From DATFRX01 sp035630615 (lineage in GTDB: Bacteria; Actinomycetota; Actinomycetes; Propionibacteriales; Nocardioidaceae): a stretch of DNA of 64,000 nucleotides. The DNA lies in the NCBI GenBank assembly GCA_035630615.1, contig DASQKI010000003.1, positions 1 through 64,000 of the forward strand, written 5' to 3'. Of this stretch, positions 16,502 through 25,460 are shown one piece after another. The stretch's first letter is position 1, and each line of letters starts with the position of its first letter. A program made the translations under genes and the position numbers. Under the pieces are notes generated by a model that ran no database searches, was not told the DNA's origin, and saw only the letters and a list, made by a program, of their open reading frames with translations.

Positions 16502-17259
16502 CAGAACGGCAGCCGCCGAAAGACCGGCCGCGGCAGGTGCCGCACGACGGTCATGACCCACCGCATCGGCTTCGGCACCCAGATCAGCTCGGCGCCGGAC
16601 GCGACCCCCTCGACGACGGCTCGGGCGACCGCCTCGGGCGTCGTGGACAGCGGCGGGGTGTCGAGGCCCTCGGTCATCTTGGACCGGACGAAGCCGGGTC
16701 GTACGACGAGCACCCGGCCGCCGTGCTCGCGCAGCGCCGTGCCGAGCCCGCTGTAGAAGGCGTCCATGCCGGCCTTGGTCGAGCCGTACGCGAAGTTGGA
16801 CCGCCGGGCGCGCTCGCCGGCGACACTCGACAGCGCGACGATGACGCCGTGGCCCTGTCGGCGCACCTGGGTCGCCAAGGCCACGCCGCACGCGACCGGG
16901 CTGACGTAGTTGACCTCGGCGAGCTGGATCGCGGCGGCGGGATCGGTCCAGGCCTGCTCGGGGTCGCCGAGGATGCCGTGGGCCACGACGGCGATGTCGA
17001 TGTCGCCGTCGGCTGCCGCCTGCTCGACGACGGCACGATGGGTCTCCGGTCGGGTCGCCTCGAAGTCGAGAGCCTCGACGGTGCAGCCGGCGGCCTCCAA
17101 AGTGGCGGCGGTGTCGTCTCGGCGCGACGACGGCCGGGCGGCCACGACAACTCGAAGCGGACGCCGGCGGGCGTACTCCGTCGCGATGGCCACCGCGATG
17201 TCGGACGTGCCGCCAAGCAGCAGCAGCGACTGCGGCGTGCCGAGCGCGTCGATCACCAT
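16501..17259 (-). CDS. dprE2: Decaprenylphosphoryl-2-keto-ribose reductase
   Basis: This 252-residue short-chain dehydrogenase reduces the 2-keto intermediate made by DprE1, completing epimerisation of decaprenyl-phosphoryl ribose to arabinose. The NAD(P) loop is LLLGGTSDIAVAIA, the strand-4 motif is AHGILGD, the catalytic Ser is in ALSSVAGERAR and the YGSTK box carries Tyr and Lys. The sequence order and the C-terminal VPKPMRWVM fit DprE2. ATG 17259 follows a strong GGGAGG box. It lies downstream of dprE1 with a 79-base gap that contains a palindromic repeat. Confidence 0.92.
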   Translation of the reverse strand: MVIDALGTPQSLLLLGGTSDIAVAIATEYARRRPLRVVVAARPSSRRDDTAATLEAAGCTVEALDFEATRPETHRAVVEQAAADGDIDIAVVAHGILGDPEQAWTDPAAAIQLAEVNYVSPVACGVALATQVRRQGHGVIVALSSVAGERARRSNFAYGSTKAGMDAFYSGLGTALREHGGRVLVVRPGFVRSKMTEGLDTPPLSTTPEAVARAVVEGVASGAELIWVPKPMRWVMTVVRHLPRPVFRRLPF

Positions 17260-17275
17260 GCCTCCCTCTCCCTCG

Positions 17276-17323
17276 AGTTGTCAGGCACATATGGAGCTGG
17301 GGCTCGACATGTGCCTGACAACT
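17276..17323. repeat. 48-bp palindromic repeat, copy 2
   Basis: The left arm agttgtcaggcacat (17276-17290) pairs perfectly over 15 bases with atgtgcctgacaact (17309-17323). It is the same length as copy 1 and shares its outer arms and the GGCTCGA core. It lies between dprE1 and dprE2, two genes transcribed in the same direction, where it could modulate expression of the distal genes through mRNA structure. Confidence 0.82.
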
Positions 17324-17338
17324 TTGTCGAGTCCTACG

Positions 17339-18700
17339 TCACAGTGCCAGCCGCCGGGCCAGGTCGGATCGAAACAGGCCGTCCGGGTCGACCCGGGCCC
17401 GGACCGCGCGGAAGTCGTCGAGCCGCGGATACATCTGGGCCAGTGTCGCCGCCGACAGCCGAGCGTCCTTGGCCAGGTAGACCCTCCCACCCGCGTCGAG
17501 CACGAGCTCGTCCAGGGCGTCGAACAGACCAGCGAGGCCCGGACCGACCGGGATATCGACCGCGAGCGTCCAGCCGGCCGTCGGAAACGACAGCGGTGCC
17601 GGATCGCCGGGCCCGAACCGTTTGAGCACGTTGAGGCAGGACACGTGGCCAGAACCCGCGATCCGACGAACGGCGGCGTGCAGCGCATCCTCGGCCCCGA
17701 ACGGCACGACGAACTGGTACTGGCAGAACCCGCGCGGCCCGTAGCCCCGATTCCACTCGGCCACGACGTCGAGCGGATGGAAGAACCGTGTGATTTTTTG
17801 GATCTCGCCCCGCCGCTGCTCCGGCGCCTTGCGAAACCACACCTCGTTGAACGCCCGCGCCGACAGCCGGTTGAGCAGGCCGCCGGGCAGCCCCGGTGGG
17901 ACGGTGCCGAGTCGCGGGGCGTCGAACCGCAAGGGATCGCCGCGCAGCCCCGGCGGCAGCTCGTCGACCCGCGCCGATCGTCCCCGGGTGATCACGGCCC
18001 GACCCAGTCGGCGCCCGGTCGCGACCGAGTCGAACCACGCCACCGAGTACGGGTATGCGGCGTCGTCGCGATCGAGTCGGTCCATCAGGTCGTCGAGGTC
18101 GCGAGCCCGCTCGGTGTCGACGGCGAAGTACGCCGACTCGACCCGATGCAGCCGGAGCACCGCTCGTACGACGAAGCCGGTCAGACCCATCCCGCCGACG
18201 GTGGCCCAAAACAGATCGGCCTCCGGCCCGTCCGGCTCGCATCGACGCACGGCGCCATCGGCAGTCACGAGGTCGAGGCTCGCCACATGGGCGCCGAAGC
18301 TGCCGTCCAGGTGATGGTTCTTGCCGTGCACGTCGGCCGCGATGGCGCCCCCCACCGTGACCTGCCTTGTGCCCGGCAGGACCGGAATCCACAGGCCCAA
18401 CGGCAGCAGGCGCCGCATGAGGCGATCCAGACTGACGCCGGCGGCGACCTCCACCGTCGCCGCCCCCTGGTCGACCTGGTGCACGGCGTCGAGTCGGGTC
18501 AGATCCACCACGACGCCGCCGGCGTTTTGGGCCGCGTCACCGTAGCTGCGGCCGAGTCCGCGACCAATGACGCCGCGGTCACCGCCGCATCGCACGGCGT
18601 CGACGACGTCGTCGACCGACGTCGGGGTCACGACCCGGGCCATGGTCGGCGCGGTTCGACCCCACCCGGTCAGCGTGCGACGCGAGCCCGTCACGGACAT
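17339..18700 (-). CDS. dprE1: Decaprenylphosphoryl-beta-D-ribose 2-oxidase
   Basis: This 453-residue FAD enzyme oxidises decaprenyl-phosphoryl ribose at C2, the first half of its epimerisation to the arabinofuranose donor. The FAD domain shows RGLGRSYGD (near 47-55) and GTRQVTVGGAIAADVHGKNHH (110-130). Tyr in WNRGYGPRG and Lys in LAKDAR match M. tuberculosis Tyr314 and Lys418. At the place of Cys387 (NICVD) this protein has Ala380 (TLAVD). ATG 18700 follows GAGGGCGGG. It lies between ubiA and dprE2 on the same strand. The protein has no signal peptide. Confidence 0.93.
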   Translation of the reverse strand: MSVTGSRRTLTGWGRTAPTMARVVTPTSVDDVVDAVRCGGDRGVIGRGLGRSYGDAAQNAGGVVVDLTRLDAVHQVDQGAATVEVAAGVSLDRLMRRLLPLGLWIPVLPGTRQVTVGGAIAADVHGKNHHLDGSFGAHVASLDLVTADGAVRRCEPDGPEADLFWATVGGMGLTGFVVRAVLRLHRVESAYFAVDTERARDLDDLMDRLDRDDAAYPYSVAWFDSVATGRRLGRAVITRGRSARVDELPPGLRGDPLRFDAPRLGTVPPGLPGGLLNRLSARAFNEVWFRKAPEQRRGEIQKITRFFHPLDVVAEWNRGYGPRGFCQYQFVVPFGAEDALHAAVRRIAGSGHVSCLNVLKRFGPGDPAPLSFPTAGWTLAVDIPVGPGLAGLFDALDELVLDAGGRVYLAKDARLSAATLAQMYPRLDDFRAVRARVDPDGLFRSDLARRLAL

Positions 18701-18725
18701 CCCGCCCTCGCGTAGTTCACAAGAG

Positions 18726-19658
18726 TCAACGTTGCCAGATGCCGAGGCAGACGGCGGCGATCCACGCGACGCCGAGCACCTGAAGCACGCGGTCGCCGAA
18801 GACGATGTCCTCCGGTGCGCCGGCGGCTCCACGGTCGATGTCGACGGCGTAGCGCAGCATCCCGAGCACGAACGGCGCGACCGAGATCTCCTCCCAAGCG
18901 AAGCCACCTTCGGACGCCTGGTCGAAGGCCCAGAGGCTGTAGGCGATGACGGCCACCGACGCGGCAAGGCCCCAGACGAACCGGAGATAGGACTCGGAGT
19001 AGTACTCGAGGGACCGGCGGGTCCCCGCGTGTGGGCCGATCGCGTGGATCTCGGAGTAGCGCTTGCCGGCGACCATGAAGAGCGATCCGAATGCGGCCAC
19101 GAGCAGGAACCACGGCGACAGGTAGATGCCGCTCGCGACCCCGCCGGCGATGGCCCGGAGCAAGAACCCGGCGGCGACGGCGGCCAGGTCCATGACGGGC
19201 TGGTTTTTGAGCCCGAGGCTGTAGGCCGCCTGGATCGCGACGTAGACGGTCATCGTGAGCCCGAGCTCGAGGGCGACGCCGTAGCCGAGGGCGAGCCCGG
19301 CGCAGAGCAAGACGGCCGCGGTGGCGATCGCGGTGCGTGGGGCGATCTCGCCGGCCGCGACGGGACGACGGCGCTTGCTCGGATGGCGCCGGTCCTCGTC
19401 GGCGTCGATGACGTCGTTGACCAGATAGACGGCGGAGGCGACGAGGCAGAACGCCGCGAACGCCAGCGCTGTGCGTCCGGCCACGTCAGCGTCGTCGAGG
19501 CTGCCCGCCGCCAGCGGCGCCGCGACCACCAGGAGGTTTTTGACCCACTGACGCGGTCGGAGCGCGCGCAGCATCGGCGGGCCTAGGGGAGGACGGTCCG
19601 GAGGCATCGGGTCCTGGTCTGCGACGTCGTGGGAAGAATCGACCGAGTATGTCGTCAT
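18726..19658 (-). CDS. ubiA: Decaprenyl-phosphate phosphoribosyltransferase (UbiA family)
   Basis: This 310-residue integral membrane prenyltransferase-fold protein has about nine membrane segments. The first acidic motif is NDVIDADEDRRHP and a second Asp-containing region is PVMDLAAVAAGFLLRA. It matches Rv3806c, which joins phosphoribosyl pyrophosphate to decaprenyl phosphate at the start of arabinofuranose-donor synthesis. The start lies 6 bases from the upstream glycosyltransferase stop, and dprE1 starts 25 bases after the ubiA stop, so the pathway enzymes are made together. Confidence 0.92.
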   Translation of the reverse strand: MTTYSVDSSHDVADQDPMPPDRPPLGPPMLRALRPRQWVKNLLVVAAPLAAGSLDDADVAGRTALAFAAFCLVASAVYLVNDVIDADEDRRHPSKRRRPVAAGEIAPRTAIATAAVLLCAGLALGYGVALELGLTMTVYVAIQAAYSLGLKNQPVMDLAAVAAGFLLRAIAGGVASGIYLSPWFLLVAAFGSLFMVAGKRYSEIHAIGPHAGTRRSLEYYSESYLRFVWGLAASVAVIAYSLWAFDQASEGGFAWEEISVAPFVLGMLRYAVDIDRGAAGAPEDIVFGDRVLQVLGVAWIAAVCLGIWQR

Positions 19659-19664
19659 CGGAGG

Positions 19665-21269
19665 CTACCGTCCCTTCGACGGTCCGGGTTGCTGCCGATT
19701 GCCGAGTGCGCGGTCGGCCTGATGGGGCGGCGTGTCGAGCAAGACGAGGTGGCCGTGCTGGCGGACGCCGCCGACGATGCCGGTCACGTTCCAGCCGCGG
19801 CCGGTCGGGTCGGGGCCCGGCCGCCACTCGAGCCAGTAGCCGGGCTTGATCTGCTTCAAGTCCCGGATCTCGAGGCCGCGGTAGTTGAGTCGATAGAGCC
19901 AGTTGTCGCGCCGCGCCTGCAGGATCTGATCGGTCAGCGCAGCCCGGTCGGTGAACCGGTCGACGATCGTGCAGTCGCAGTAGTACGCCAGCGCGCCAAC
20001 TTCCCCGGGGCTGTGGACCGGCGTGTCGCCGACGATCTCACCCACCTCGCGGCCGATCTCCTCGTACTCGGTCGGCAGCGCCCAGTTGCCGTGCACGGGC
20101 ATCGCCTGCATCGGCGTGTGAGCGGACGCGTCCTGCACCCACGGGACCAGCGTGACGGTAACGAGGCCGACGCCGAGGGTCGCGGCGACCGATCGGATCG
20201 GCCAGCCGTTTGCCGGCCCGGCGAGCGTCGCCAGCCCGATCGCGGCCGCCAGCGTCAATGCGGCAAGCGACGGCACGTAGTACCAGAAGAACGGGGGCAC
20301 GTCGAAGGTCCAGAGCAGGCCGAAGTAGGCGGCTCCCGCGACCGCCAGCGCCGGGACCGTCGGCGGAGCGCTGGAGGCACGGCGTCGCCACCAGACCCAG
20401 GTCAGGACGCTCAACAGGCCGGCGCCGCCGACGACGAGGGAGCTCGCGACCGCCCACGAATAGGGCCCGTAGTACTTGTCGACGAGATCCGTCGCGAAGT
20501 TGCCCCAGCCACCGCCCTGCTTGATCACGAGGGTGTCGGGGATGGCCGAGCCGAGGGCGATCCAGCTGAAGATGAGCCACGGCATGACGACGGCGGCCGC
20601 GAGACCCACCGTGATGTGGAGCCGCCGCCAGAGCGCGGGCGTCGCGAGAATCAGGACGGCGGCGATCATGACGGTGTCGAGGCGCAGCCAAACCAGCATG
20701 CCCCCGAGCAGGCCGGCCATCACGGCGTCGCCGCGCACGCAGGCCCACAGCAGGTACGTCATGGCGGTGACGACCAGCATGGTCTCGAGGCCGATCGTGG
20801 AGGCGAGGAGTGCGTTCGCGATCAGCAGCGGACCGCCGATGACGGCCACCCGGTCACCGAGGCCCATCGTCCGACCGATCCCGCGGAGGCCGAGCACGAG
20901 AGCGACGCAGGTGGCGACGTAGAGGACGCCGGCCGCGACCACCGGATCGCGGACGACGGCGCTGAGTCCGCCGAGCAGCAACACGTTGAGCGGGGACGTG
21001 GCGCTGTTGGCCTCGTGGCCCGGCAGCATGCCCCATTGGCCGTGGTCGGCGAGGGTTCGGGCGTAGGCGAGGGTGATGTAGGCGTCGTCGACGAGCGCTC
21101 GGTGCACGAGCCAGAAGATAAAGGTCGACCCGATCGCCGTGATGCCGGCTAGGAGGGTCGCGGACCTGGTGGAGAGGTGCGGAAGTCGACGGACCGCGGA
21201 TCGGCCGAGCTGGCGCGGCCGAAACCGGTGATCGAGCCGATTGCCCTGTCGTTCGACTACTGCTGACAC
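19665..21269 (-). CDS. GT-C membrane glycosyltransferase, AftB-like
   Basis: This 534-residue polytopic protein has about ten membrane segments. The first external loop carries the GT-C-type acidic pair and following motif (LVDDAYITLAYARTLADHGQ, then NSATSPLNVLLLG). In M. tuberculosis aftB (Rv3805c), the terminal beta-1,2-arabinofuranosyltransferase, lies next to ubiA (Rv3806c). Position and motif therefore suggest a polyprenyl-phosphate-arabinose-dependent transferase. It is about 90 residues shorter than AftB, and the acceptor is unknown. GTG 21269 follows GGGAGGGG. It is the first gene of the five-gene module plus maf. Confidence 0.75.
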   Translation of the reverse strand: MSAVVERQGNRLDHRFRPRQLGRSAVRRLPHLSTRSATLLAGITAIGSTFIFWLVHRALVDDAYITLAYARTLADHGQWGMLPGHEANSATSPLNVLLLGGLSAVVRDPVVAAGVLYVATCVALVLGLRGIGRTMGLGDRVAVIGGPLLIANALLASTIGLETMLVVTAMTYLLWACVRGDAVMAGLLGGMLVWLRLDTVMIAAVLILATPALWRRLHITVGLAAAVVMPWLIFSWIALGSAIPDTLVIKQGGGWGNFATDLVDKYYGPYSWAVASSLVVGGAGLLSVLTWVWWRRRASSAPPTVPALAVAGAAYFGLLWTFDVPPFFWYYVPSLAALTLAAAIGLATLAGPANGWPIRSVAATLGVGLVTVTLVPWVQDASAHTPMQAMPVHGNWALPTEYEEIGREVGEIVGDTPVHSPGEVGALAYYCDCTIVDRFTDRAALTDQILQARRDNWLYRLNYRGLEIRDLKQIKPGYWLEWRPGPDPTGRGWNVTGIVGGVRQHGHLVLLDTPPHQADRALGNRQQPGPSKGR

Positions 21270-21476
21270 ACCCCTCCCCTCCCTTTCGACCCACCCACCG
21301 CGAACAGAGTTGTCGTACCCAGCAGGAGACCCCGTTCACGTTGCGACCCAATAGAGTCCATCGTCCCCGCGGCAGGGTTACCCGCTGATGTCAACAAAGA
21401 CGGTTTGACCTGGCCGAATGGTTGCCTTCGGCACGGATCAGACGGCAACGAATCGATCACAATCTCTTGAGGTCGG

Positions 21477-21683
21477 TCAGCGGGGGAGCGACGACGCGCG
21501 CCAGGCACCCGGACCGGCGCGGTGTTCGCGGCGCATCGCGGATGCCGGGTGCCCCCAGACGGGTCGGCGCCGTGGCGGCTCGGCATCGGCGCCGCGGCTG
21601 GCCGCGATGACTGCCACCAGGGCTGCCAGCTCCTCCGGCGTCGGGTCGCCCTTCACCACGCGCAGCAGCGGCGGCTCGCTCAT
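21477..21683 (-). CDS. accE: Acyl-CoA carboxylase epsilon subunit
   Basis: This small 68-residue protein overlaps the accD5 stop (ATGA) and begins LLRVVKGDPTPEELAALVAVI, the conserved core of actinobacterial AccE subunits. AccE stabilises the AccA3-AccD5 complex. The remainder is Arg/Pro-rich and ends in a WxASSLPR-like tail common in the family. A 207-base non-coding stretch (21270-21476) follows before the glycosyltransferase module. Confidence 0.9.
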   Translation of the reverse strand: MSEPPLLRVVKGDPTPEELAALVAVIAASRGADAEPPRRRPVWGHPASAMRREHRAGPGAWRASSLPR

Positions 21684-23284
21684 AGCGGGATGTTTCCGTG
21701 CTTCTTGGGCGGCAGCGTCTCGCGCTTGGTCCGCAGCAGCCGGAGCGACCGGACGATCTCGAGCCGGGTCTCGTGCGGCGGGATCACCGCGTCGATGTAG
21801 CCGCGTTCGGCCGCAATGTACGGATTGGCCAGCGTGTCCTCGTACTCGGTGATCAGCTCGGCCCGTCGTGCCTCCGGGTCGTCTGCCGCGGCCAGCTCAC
21901 CCCGATACAGGATGTTGACCGCGCCCTGGGCACCCATGACGGCGATCTGGGCCGTCGGCCAGGCGATGTTCATGTCGGCGCCGAGATGCTTCGACCCCAT
22001 GACGTCGTAGGCGCCGCCGTACGCCTTGCGGGTGATGACCGTGATGAGCGGCACCGTCGCCTCGGCGTACGCGTAGATCAGCTTCGCTCCGCGTCGGATG
22101 ATGCCGTTCCACTCCTGGTCGGTGCCGGGGAGGAATCCGGGTACGTCGACGAACGTCAGCACCGGCAGGTTGAACGCGTCGCACGTACGGACGAACCGGG
22201 CCGCCTTCTCGGACGCGTCGATGTCGAGGGTGCCGGCGAAGTGCAGCGGTTGGTTGGCGACGACGCCGACCGGACGACCCTCGACCCGGCCGAAGCCGAC
22301 CACAATGTTGGTCGCGAACATCGCGTGCACCTCGAGGAACTCGCCGTCGTCGAGCACGGCCTCGATGGCGGTGTGCATGTCGTAGGGCTGGTTCGGCGAG
22401 TCCGGCACGAGGGCGTCGAGCGTCCGGTCGGTGTCGGTGAAGTCCTCGATGGCCGGCGCGTCGTAGGTCGGCGGCTCGTCGAGGTTGTTGGGCGGCAGGT
22501 ACGACAGCAGCGCCTTGACGTAGTCGAGCGCGTCCTCCTCGTCGGCGCCCATGTAGTGGGCGTTGCCGGACTTGGTGTTGTGGGCGCGGGCGCCGCCGAG
22601 GTCCTCGAACGTCACGTCCTCGCCGGTGACGGTCTTGATCACGTCGGGTCCGGTGATGAACATGTGCGAGGTCTGGTCGACCATGACGGTGAAGTCGGTG
22701 ACGGCGGGAGAGTAGACGTGGCCGCCGGCGCAGGCACCCATGATCAGTGAGATCTGCGGGATGACGCCGGAGGCGTGGACGTTGCGGCGGAAGATCTCGC
22801 CGTAGAGCCCGAGCGAGACGACGCCCTCCTGGATCCGGGCGCCCGCGCCCTCGTTGATGCCGACCACCGGGCAGCCCGACTTCATCGCGAGATCCATGAC
22901 CTTGGTGATCTTCTCGCCGTAGACCTCGCCGAGGCTGCCGCCAAAGATCGTGAAGTCCTGGGCGAACACGCACACCATGCGGCCGTCGATCGTGCCGTAC
23001 CCGGTTACGACGCCGTCGCCATAGGGCCGGTTGCCCTGCAGCCCGAAGTTGGTGCTGCGGTGCCGGGCGAGCTCGTCGATCTCGACGAACGACCCGTCGT
23101 CGAGCAGCAGGGCGACCCGCTCCCGGGCGGTCAGCTTGCCCCGCGCGTGCTGCTTCTCGACGGCCCGAGCCGACCCCGCGTGGACGGCCTCGTCGAGCCG
23201 GATCTCGAGGTCGGCGAGCTTGCCGGCCGTCGTATGGATGTCGGGCTGCTGTTCGGGATCGGGCGCTGTCGCAGGTTCGCTCAC
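21680..23284 (-). CDS. accD5: Acyl-CoA (propionyl-CoA) carboxylase beta subunit
   Basis: This 534-residue carboxyltransferase transfers CO2 from carboxybiotin on AccA3 to acetyl- or propionyl-CoA. Both crotonase-like halves are visible: GEGAGARIQEGVVSL-type sequence (INEGAGARIQEG) with MGACAGGHVYSPA in the N-half, and FVDVPGFLPG with RKAYGGAYDVMGSKHLGAD in the C-half. GTG 23284 starts the protein. It overlaps accE by 4 bases and follows the DUF445 gene by 24 bases. Product methylmalonyl-CoA or malonyl-CoA would feed lipid synthesis. Confidence 0.95.
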   Translation of the reverse strand: MSEPATAPDPEQQPDIHTTAGKLADLEIRLDEAVHAGSARAVEKQHARGKLTARERVALLLDDGSFVEIDELARHRSTNFGLQGNRPYGDGVVTGYGTIDGRMVCVFAQDFTIFGGSLGEVYGEKITKVMDLAMKSGCPVVGINEGAGARIQEGVVSLGLYGEIFRRNVHASGVIPQISLIMGACAGGHVYSPAVTDFTVMVDQTSHMFITGPDVIKTVTGEDVTFEDLGGARAHNTKSGNAHYMGADEEDALDYVKALLSYLPPNNLDEPPTYDAPAIEDFTDTDRTLDALVPDSPNQPYDMHTAIEAVLDDGEFLEVHAMFATNIVVGFGRVEGRPVGVVANQPLHFAGTLDIDASEKAARFVRTCDAFNLPVLTFVDVPGFLPGTDQEWNGIIRRGAKLIYAYAEATVPLITVITRKAYGGAYDVMGSKHLGADMNIAWPTAQIAVMGAQGAVNILYRGELAAADDPEARRAELITEYEDTLANPYIAAERGYIDAVIPPHETRLEIVRSLRLLRTKRETLPPKKHGNIPL

Positions 23285-23308
23285 GGCCGCCAGCTTAGAG
23301 GCCGGACC

Positions 23309-24568
23309 TTATGTCAGGACCGCGACCGTGTGGATCAGCACGCCCACCAGTCCGCCGACCAGGGTGCCGTTGATCCGGATGAACTGCAGGTCGCGACCGA
23401 CGTGCAGCTCGATCCGTCGGGCCGCCTCCTGGCCGTCCCAGCGCTCGACCGTGTCGGTGATGACCCGGGTCAGCTCGGCCCCGTACGTCCGCACCAGGTA
23501 CGTCGCGGCGTCGGCGGCGTACGCGTCGAGCCGGGCCCGCAGCGGCTCGTCGCTGACCAGCCGATGACCGAACGCCGTGAGCTCGTCGGCTGCCTTCGCC
23601 CGCACCGGGCTCTCGGGATCGTCGAGAGTCTCGGCCAGGGCCCGCCGCAAGACGTTCCACAGTCCGACCGACGTCGTCACGACCTGCGGCTGCGCGAGCA
23701 TGCGCCGCTTGAACGACTCGGCTCGTTCGACCATGTCCGGGTCGTGCTGCAGGTCGTGGGCCAACTTGGCCAACAGGTCGTCGATGGCCTTCCGGGCGCG
23801 GTGCTCGCGGTCGTCCTTGATCTCGGCCACCCAGGCGACCGCCTCCGCATGCACCCGGACCGAGACCCGCTCGTCCAGCCAGACCGGCGTCCACCACGGT
23901 GCCCGGGCGCCGACCACCTCGGTGACGGTCTCGCCGTTTTCGACCAGCCATGCATGGGCCTCGGTGAGCACCAGGTCGACCAGGCTGTGGTGAGCTCCGT
24001 CGCGCAGCACCTGTTCGAGCAGCCGGCCGGTGACCGGGCTCAGCGGCTCCTCCGCCACCCGGGGCAGCAGGCCGTCTCGTACCAGCGCCTCGACGTCGGC
24101 GTCGCGCACCGCGAGCAGCGCCCGCCGGGTCACACGGGCCGCTTCGCGCACGACGACCTCGCTGTGGGCGGGATCGGCGAGCCACAGCCCGGCGCGCAGG
24201 CTGACCTGGGCGTCGGCCAGCCGAGCCCGGACGACCGGCTCGGCCAGGAAGTTGTCGGTCACGAACGCCTGCAGGCTGCGCCCCAGGGCGTCCTTGCGGG
24301 TCGGGATGATCGCCGTATGAGGCACCGGCAGGCCGAGCGGGTGCCGGAACAGCGCGGTGACCGCGAACCAGTCCGCGATCGCGCCGACCATCGCCGCCTC
24401 GGCCGCGGCGTTGACGAATCCCAGGAAGCCGTCCTGGTCGCGGGTGAGCGCATACGCCAGCACCGCCAAGGCCAGGAGGCCGAGCGCGAGGCCGCGCATC
24501 CGTCGCAGCCCGCGTCGGCGTGCCTCGTCGGCGATTCGTCCCGAGTCGGGTGTGGTTGCGGCCGTCAC
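23309..24568 (-). CDS. DUF445 family membrane protein
   Basis: This 419-residue protein has two N-terminal hydrophobic segments (RGLALGLLALAVLAYAL and AAMVGAIADWFAVTALF, the latter with the family's ADWFAVTALFRHPLG motif). A long helical, probably extracytoplasmic or cytoplasmic stalk follows, then a C-terminal membrane segment (GGLVGVLIHTVAVLT). Function is unknown. I place the start at GTG 24568; the frame upstream is antisense to birA. It diverges from birA across 45 bases and precedes accD5 on the same strand. Confidence 0.82.
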   Translation of the reverse strand: MTAATTPDSGRIADEARRRGLRRMRGLALGLLALAVLAYALTRDQDGFLGFVNAAAEAAMVGAIADWFAVTALFRHPLGLPVPHTAIIPTRKDALGRSLQAFVTDNFLAEPVVRARLADAQVSLRAGLWLADPAHSEVVVREAARVTRRALLAVRDADVEALVRDGLLPRVAEEPLSPVTGRLLEQVLRDGAHHSLVDLVLTEAHAWLVENGETVTEVVGARAPWWTPVWLDERVSVRVHAEAVAWVAEIKDDREHRARKAIDDLLAKLAHDLQHDPDMVERAESFKRRMLAQPQVVTTSVGLWNVLRRALAETLDDPESPVRAKAADELTAFGHRLVSDEPLRARLDAYAADAATYLVRTYGAELTRVITDTVERWDGQEAARRIELHVGRDLQFIRINGTLVGGLVGVLIHTVAVLT

Positions 24569-24613
24569 GATGAGTTCTATCCTGCCCGCCGCCACTCGAT
24601 AGGGTCGAGAACT

Positions 24614-25447
24614 GTGAGCGTGGCGGATCGACGTAACCCCGACCGGCCGACGCTCGACGCCGCCGTGCTGCGCCGCGACCTGGTCGAGACCAACTCGCTG
24701 TGGCGCACCGTCGACGTGCTCCCCGAAACCGGCTCGACCAACGCCGACGCCGCCGCGGCCGCCCGTGAGGGAGCGCCGGAAGGGCTCGTCGTCACGACCG
24801 AGCATCAGGTCTCGGGGCGCGGCCGGCTGGGCCGCGTCTGGGCGTCGCCGCCTCGATCGGGGCTGGCCGTCTCGGTGGTGCTGCGTCCGAGCCGGGTGTC
24901 GCCGTCGCGATGGCCGTGGCTGCCGCTGCTGACCGGAGTCGCGGTGCGCGACTGCGTCGCCGAGTCGGCCGGTGTCGAGGCGAGGCTGAAGTGGCCCAAC
25001 GACGTGCTCGTCGAGGGACGCAAGCTGGCTGGCATCCTCGTCGAGCGGGTCGACACGCCGCTCGGGGCGGCAGCCGTCGTCGGCATCGGGATCAACGTCT
25101 CGCTCGACGCCTCGGAGCTGCCGGTACCGGAGGCGACGTCGCTGGCGCTGGCCGACGCCGCTACGACCGACCGGACCGTCCTGACGGTGGCGCTGCTGCG
25201 ACGGCTGGAGACGCACTATCGGGCCTGGCTCGATGCGGAAGGCGACCCGGGGTACGGCCTGCGCAACGACTACGTGCGAGCTTGCGCCACCGTGGGCGAG
25301 CAGGTTCGGATCGCGCTCCCGGACGGCTCGGCGCTGGTCGGTCGAGCCGTTGGCGTCGACCCGGCCGGACGACTCGAAGTCGACGCCGAAGGGGTGCGCC
25401 GAGCCGTCGGAGCCGGAGACGTCGTACACCTGCGCAGCGGTTCATGA
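24614..25447 (+). CDS. birA: Biotin-[acetyl-CoA-carboxylase] ligase
   Basis: This 277-residue protein attaches biotin to the BCCP lysine of AccA3. The ligase motifs are ETGSTNADA, the biotinyl-AMP loop GRGRLGRVW, the catalytic KWPNDVLV with GRKLAGILVE, and GIGINVS. There is no N-terminal helix-turn-helix, so it is a monofunctional ligase and not a BirA repressor. Either GTG 24614 or 24620 could initiate. It lies beside the acyl-CoA carboxylase subunit genes, its likely targets. Confidence 0.93.
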   Translation: MSVADRRNPDRPTLDAAVLRRDLVETNSLWRTVDVLPETGSTNADAAAAAREGAPEGLVVTTEHQVSGRGRLGRVWASPPRSGLAVSVVLRPSRVSPSRWPWLPLLTGVAVRDCVAESAGVEARLKWPNDVLVEGRKLAGILVERVDTPLGAAAVVGIGINVSLDASELPVPEATSLALADAATTDRTVLTVALLRRLETHYRAWLDAEGDPGYGLRNDYVRACATVGEQVRIALPDGSALVGRAVGVDPAGRLEVDAEGVRRAVGAGDVVHLRSGS

Positions 25448-25460
25448 AACGATCAGGGTC

